Source: a virus
Virus record (IMG/VR): IMGVR_UViG_3300005537_000007
Coordinates: 1-52,660 of that record
Direction: 5' to 3' (one strand)
Length of the DNA stretch: 52,660 nt
Shown here: positions 49,551 to 52,660 of the stretch, one piece after another
How positions within the stretch are numbered: the stretch's first letter is position 1
Layout of the letters: each line of letters opens with the position of its first letter
Position numbers and translations under genes: made by a program
The notes under the pieces: generated by a model
Databases searched by the model: none
Told to the model about the DNA's origin: nothing
Seen by the model: the letters and a program-made list of their open reading frames with translations, nothing else

Positions 49551-50803
49551 AATCGCTCTACCGCTCACTCCCCTTGTGGCTGCCTTCAGCTATCGTTTTG
49601 TTGCTGTTCGCATCTGGCGCATTCGGCCAGAACGTAACAATCAACGCGCTTCCCACGGGCGCGGCGATTACCGGCACCGAATCCGTGCCGATGTACCAAT
49701 CAGGCTCATGTTCCGCAACGAGCGGTACGTGCCAAACGACGCCCGCCGCGTTGCTCACCTACGTGAACGCCAACGCCGCACTGAACGCGTCAGCGCTCGT
49801 TAACGGCACGTTGCTCGTGGGGCGCATGCCTGCTCTTACGGGCGATGTCACGACTAGCGCGGGCGCCGTGGCGACCACCATTGCGGCGAGCGCGGTAACC
49901 AACGCGAAGTTGGCCAACATGGCCGCCAGCAGTATCAAATGCAACTCTACGACCGGTAGCGCCGTAACCGTAGATTGCAATCCCCTTCAGGCAGCCAACC
50001 TCATGGCAGCGCTGCTCGCCGTGGACGTTGCAAGCAACGCCAACACCACTCTGAGCGGGTTACAAACTGTCGATGGCATACCAGGATTCGCCGGAGAAGT
50101 AGTCCTCCTGTGGGGACAAACCACCGCATCGCAGAATGGCTTCTACGTGATGGCTTCAGGCGCGTGGTCCCGAGCGGTCAATTTCCCTGGCGGTTACACT
50201 ATTCCCCAGTTTTGCGATCTTGCGGTGTTTGTTCTAAAAGGCACTAGCACTGGCGGATTGCACCTGTACTTAGACACCTCTTCTGCTGCCATCACCGTTG
50301 GAACGACTTCCCAAACTTGGCGTTTTCGAGCGCTCCCGGTCGCGACTCCAACGGTGTCAGGCACCACCAAGACCACCTCCACCACGCCGGGGCTGAATAC
50401 AGTCCCCTCCATGACCTCACCCCCGAGCGCCAGCGGCGGTGCGGCCCAAGACTGCGTATCGTTCAGCGATACCGCCGGTAGCATCGCGGATTCGGGCGAT
50501 CTGGCGGGTGAGCTTGGCCCCTGCATTGTGTCGGACGCCAACGGTCATGCGCTTCTGACGGGCGTTGCCTTGCCGGCTTCGAATGTTGGGACTCTGGATG
50601 GGAACGACCAACACGGTCACATCACCGGGCTCACTGCCGCGACCTCCGTGACTATCACCTTTGGAGCGCCCTGGACCTACGCGCCCTCCTGTGGCGCCAG
50701 CACCAGTGCGAACACCGCCGTGGGAATGTCGGCATCGTCTACGGCGGCTGTGACTTTGAATTTTGTGGCGCTTACTGGGTCGCTTCACTATTGGTGTTTT
50801 TAA
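49547..50803 (+). CDS. Signal-peptide-bearing fibre-like protein
   Basis: 418 residues. A Sec-like N-terminus (RSLPLWLPSAIVLLLFASGAFG|Q) precedes fibre-type sequence: NALPTGAAITGTESVPMYQ...PALTGDVTTSAGAVATTIAASAVTNAKLANMAASSIKCN, and a carbohydrate-binding-like region (LLWGQTTASQNGFYVMASGAWSRA). Beta-rich C-terminal head ends SLHYWCF. Confidence 0.62.
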   Translation: MKSLYRSLPLWLPSAIVLLLFASGAFGQNVTINALPTGAAITGTESVPMYQSGSCSATSGTCQTTPAALLTYVNANAALNASALVNGTLLVGRMPALTGDVTTSAGAVATTIAASAVTNAKLANMAASSIKCNSTTGSAVTVDCNPLQAANLMAALLAVDVASNANTTLSGLQTVDGIPGFAGEVVLLWGQTTASQNGFYVMASGAWSRAVNFPGGYTIPQFCDLAVFVLKGTSTGGLHLYLDTSSAAITVGTTSQTWRFRALPVATPTVSGTTKTTSTTPGLNTVPSMTSPPSASGGAAQDCVSFSDTAGSIADSGDLAGELGPCIVSDANGHALLTGVALPASNVGTLDGNDQHGHITGLTAATSVTITFGAPWTYAPSCGASTSANTAVGMSASSTAAVTLNFVALTGSLHYWCF

Positions 50804-50805
50804 GG

Positions 50806-51858
50806 ATGAATTTACGCGCACTGTTGTGTTGGGCGGTTCTAGTTGGAACCGCCCACGCAGGCCCTAACGTACTCAACGCGACCACGCATGCCGATACGTT
50901 TATAGCTCCTGCTATCAACGCCGTGCTGGGGTCGGGCCACGTCGATACCGATATATTCGTAGATTATTACGGCGCGGGCACGGTAGCGAATATGATCGCG
51001 GCCAGCTCCAACACGGGCGCGAGTTACACGTCTGTTGCCAGCGGTCTAACGGTCAACCATGCGCCATATAAAGTCATAAACGCCTCCTTGTGTTGCTTTG
51101 CTACGGCCACGGATCAAGCGAACTACCCTTCTTTGGTGAGTGGCGACATCGCCTACGCCCAGCCGATCGGCACATTGCCGTTGCCCGCCGGCAGCGCGCC
51201 TCCTACGGCCATGATTACGGCATCTTCACCCAACTCCGGCGATGGCCCTGGAACCAACGGCTCGGGCCTGGAATTCGGGCTGTCAGCGAGCTACCTGGGA
51301 CTCGACACCAGCGCCGATTCCTGGGATTCAGCCGCGATCGCGGGATTCGTGGCGGCGCTCGAGTTCAACCACCCCACGTGGAATTTCTTTGACGCCAAAG
51401 CGGCTTTGCGCGTCACCGCAGGCCAATGGGCCACCGGGTACTCGAGTAGCAATTTCGGCTTCGGGTTTGTCAATTGGAGCGCCGCCAACGCCGCCTCGAC
51501 CCTGTACCTGCAAGGCCCTGGCATGACCGTGCGCAACCAAGTAGACGCTGCTGTCATCACGTTGTACCCGTTTCGCCAGACGCGCCGCACCCGCGAAGTG
51601 ATCTATTCGGTGCCGGCCGCCTATACGTGGCCGATCAAAAACGAGTACACCGCATCGGATCTTACCGCATCGGGCGGCACGCTCTTGTACACCTCCAACG
51701 GTACAGACGTAGAACCAACCTACACATTTATGCCCGTTGCATCGGGCACGGTGACGTTCGTGGCTTTCACCACCGACGGATCGGGAAACTATTCGCGTGT
51801 TGAGCCGTATAGCGAAATGTCGGCCGCGCTGTTGGTGAGCGCATCATGCCATCCGTAA
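50806..51858 (+). CDS. Exported protein with subtilase-like C-terminal pattern
   Basis: 350 residues. Signal peptide MNLRALLCWAVLVGTAHA|G. Residues about 140-210 include SSPNSGDGPGTNGSGLEFGLSA...SWDSAAIAGFVAALEFNHPTWNFFDAKAALRVTA, which aligns with the last helix and catalytic-Ser region of S8 subtilases (GTS-AAP-VAG-AAL...HP...VKAAL). A GTSxAAP motif is not intact, so activity is doubtful. A beta domain follows. Confidence 0.5.
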   Translation: MNLRALLCWAVLVGTAHAGPNVLNATTHADTFIAPAINAVLGSGHVDTDIFVDYYGAGTVANMIAASSNTGASYTSVASGLTVNHAPYKVINASLCCFATATDQANYPSLVSGDIAYAQPIGTLPLPAGSAPPTAMITASSPNSGDGPGTNGSGLEFGLSASYLGLDTSADSWDSAAIAGFVAALEFNHPTWNFFDAKAALRVTAGQWATGYSSSNFGFGFVNWSAANAASTLYLQGPGMTVRNQVDAAVITLYPFRQTRRTREVIYSVPAAYTWPIKNEYTASDLTASGGTLLYTSNGTDVEPTYTFMPVASGTVTFVAFTTDGSGNYSRVEPYSEMSAALLVSASCHP

Positions 51859-52118
51859 AACGCCGCAGTAAATACGCGCAAGTGTGGTCCGGCATTTGGG
51901 AGGACCTGCCGCGCGCGTGGGATCTCGCTTGCTGCGATTGCGGGTTGATCCACGGCATTGAAGTACGCGTTCACTACGGTGAGCCGCAGATACGCATGAC
52001 TGTGAACAAACGAGCTACCGCTTCGTACCGCCGCCGCAATACCCTACCTTTTAAACCAAGGAGTAAGCCCCGTGCCAAAGGCAAAAACCCTAAGCGACCT
52101 ACTCGTAAAACACGATGA
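51846..52118 (+). CDS. Hypothetical basic protein (90 aa)
   Basis: Begins MPSVKRRSKYAQVWSGIWEDLPRAWDLACCDCGLIHGIEVRVHYGEPQIRMTVNKRATASYRR and ends in a Lys/Arg/Pro tail. The 3' end overlaps the next gene by 47 bp. Cys pair may bind zinc. Confidence 0.55.
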   Translation: MPSVKRRSKYAQVWSGIWEDLPRAWDLACCDCGLIHGIEVRVHYGEPQIRMTVNKRATASYRRRNTLPFKPRSKPRAKGKNPKRPTRKTR

Positions 52119-52371
52119 GTCCGTCATCATCCCCAAGCGCATTCGCGAACATCTCGCCGCTATGTTGCGAGTTGGCCCTGAAGAGCACGATTACGAACAG
52201 GATTTCCTAACTGCCGCGAAAATAGCCAACAACAAAATTGGCAAGTATCGCGAGCAGTTCAAGGCGCACATCGTGTGGACGCGTGACAAAAACCCCAAAC
52301 GCGTGTGGTTCGCCGACCCCAAGGTAGCGGCGAAATTCCGCGCCCGTATCGGAGCATCTGACGATGTCTAA
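52072..52371 (+). CDS. Small hypothetical protein (99 aa)
   Basis: GTG behind AAGGAG. The first 16 residues (PKAKTLSDLLVKHD) resemble those of the phosphoesterase that follows (SKPKTLDDLAAKHD). The rest is helical and basic (KHIRVWTRD...KVAAKFRARIG type). Overlaps the phosphoesterase start by 8 bp. Confidence 0.58.
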   Translation: MPKAKTLSDLLVKHDESVIIPKRIREHLAAMLRVGPEEHDYEQDFLTAAKIANNKIGKYREQFKAHIVWTRDKNPKRVWFADPKVAAKFRARIGASDDV

Positions 52372-52660
52372 GCCCAAAACACTAGACGATCTCGCTGCCA
52401 AACACGACCCGGTGACCATCATCGCCGGGTTGCGCGCTGAGTTGGCGGAGGCCCGTAGTCGTGCTGATTCCGCAGCCATTTTGCGTGAGTGGATCGGCAC
52501 GGCGAAATTGGAGCTATCCGAGCTACAGTTGCCAAAATGGGTTGTGTCGCCCAAGACGGCTGGGGCGCCGGGTGTCCCCACGCTGCAGCTTAGCGACTTT
52601 CATTGGGGCGAGCGAGTTGACAAACGCCAAATGGGTGGGATGAATGAGTTCAATCTCACC
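52364..52660 (+). CDS. Metallophosphoesterase, N-terminal part (continues at window start)
   Basis: ATG at 52364 overlaps the previous stop. The frame is open to the window end and continues in frame at position 1 (join 52560 to 1). Residues about 70-85 carry LSDFHWGE, the first metal-binding motif. Full product 360 residues (see 2-886). Confidence 0.85.
   Translation, partial: MSKPKTLDDLAAKHDPVTIIAGLRAELAEARSRADSAAILREWIGTAKLELSELQLPKWVVSPKTAGAPGVPTLQLSDFHWGERVDKRQMGGMNEFNLT
52561..52660. repeat. Terminal 100-bp direct repeat (right copy)
   Basis: Exact copy of positions 1-100. See that entry for the interpretation. Confidence 0.95.

Noticed and set aside
1-52660. Integrase or lysogeny module
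   Set aside because: No tyrosine or serine recombinase motifs and no cI/Cro-type repressor were found in any frame I read; the TetR-like protein alone does not establish lysogeny.

Overview
The window is a complete tailed-phage genome. Its last 100 bases (52561-52660) repeat its first 100 exactly, and a metallophosphoesterase gene runs across that join (52364-52560, then 1-886). It is therefore best read as a circular or circularly closed contig of about 52,560 bp. Composition, GTGA/ATGA gene coupling, a contractile-tail gene set and GH108-type lysis suggest a myovirus of a GC-rich Gram-negative (Pseudomonadota-like) host. I see no integrase, no excisionase and no recognisable cI-type repressor, so nothing points clearly to lysogeny.

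Virion half (43.6 kb rightward through the join to 23.0 kb). It holds TerS, TerL, a cluster of small genes, a Mu-gpF-like protein, several signal-peptide-bearing proteins, the phosphoesterase, a DUF5664 nucleotide pyrophosphohydrolase-like protein, portal, DUF2213 protease, scaffold-like protein, two related cement proteins flanking a DUF2184 capsid protein, and the neck genes. Then come sheath (DUF3383), tube (DUF3277), a chaperone pair joined by a -1 frameshift, a short tape measure with an embedded cell-wall hydrolase-like domain, baseplate genes (Dit-like, plug, hub, spike, gp25-like, gpJ-like, DUF2612 with a PASTA domain), two fibre proteins and a GH108 lysozyme. A separate rightward unit (23.55-25.2 kb) encodes a lysis or host-interaction set: a hydrophobic protein, a secreted Fn3-like protein and an alpha/beta hydrolase.

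Replication half. A leftward operon (31.8 to 25.0 kb) encodes a Pro-rich protein, a DUF2800 nuclease, DUF2815, two small coupled proteins and a family-A DNA polymerase. A rightward operon (31.9 to 39.1 kb) encodes a superfamily II helicase, a VRR-NUC nuclease, a beta-class DNA methyltransferase, a DUF551 protein, a TetR-like DNA-binding protein and a PrimPol-helicase. Leftward clusters of very small genes follow (40.9-39.1, 42.7-41.1, 43.2-42.8 and 45.25-44.3 kb).

Regulation is the most striking part. At least nine intergenic copies of a palindrome, ACTGAC-N6-GTCAGT or close variants, sit at promoters of nearly every non-structural operon. In four places the palindrome lies within a leftward promoter, filling or overlapping its 17-bp spacer. 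Two places (23.5 and 45.3 kb) are near-identical divergent modules that also carry a GTGA-N6-TCAC dyad in the spacer of the opposing promoter. The phage's own small TetR-like protein (36139-36432), whose promoter also overlaps one copy, is the obvious candidate to bind them. Other notable items are a tandem GC-rich hairpin pair in a leader, an AT-rich iteron-bearing gap that could be an origin, and a small ORF carrying a copy of the TerL Walker-B segment.
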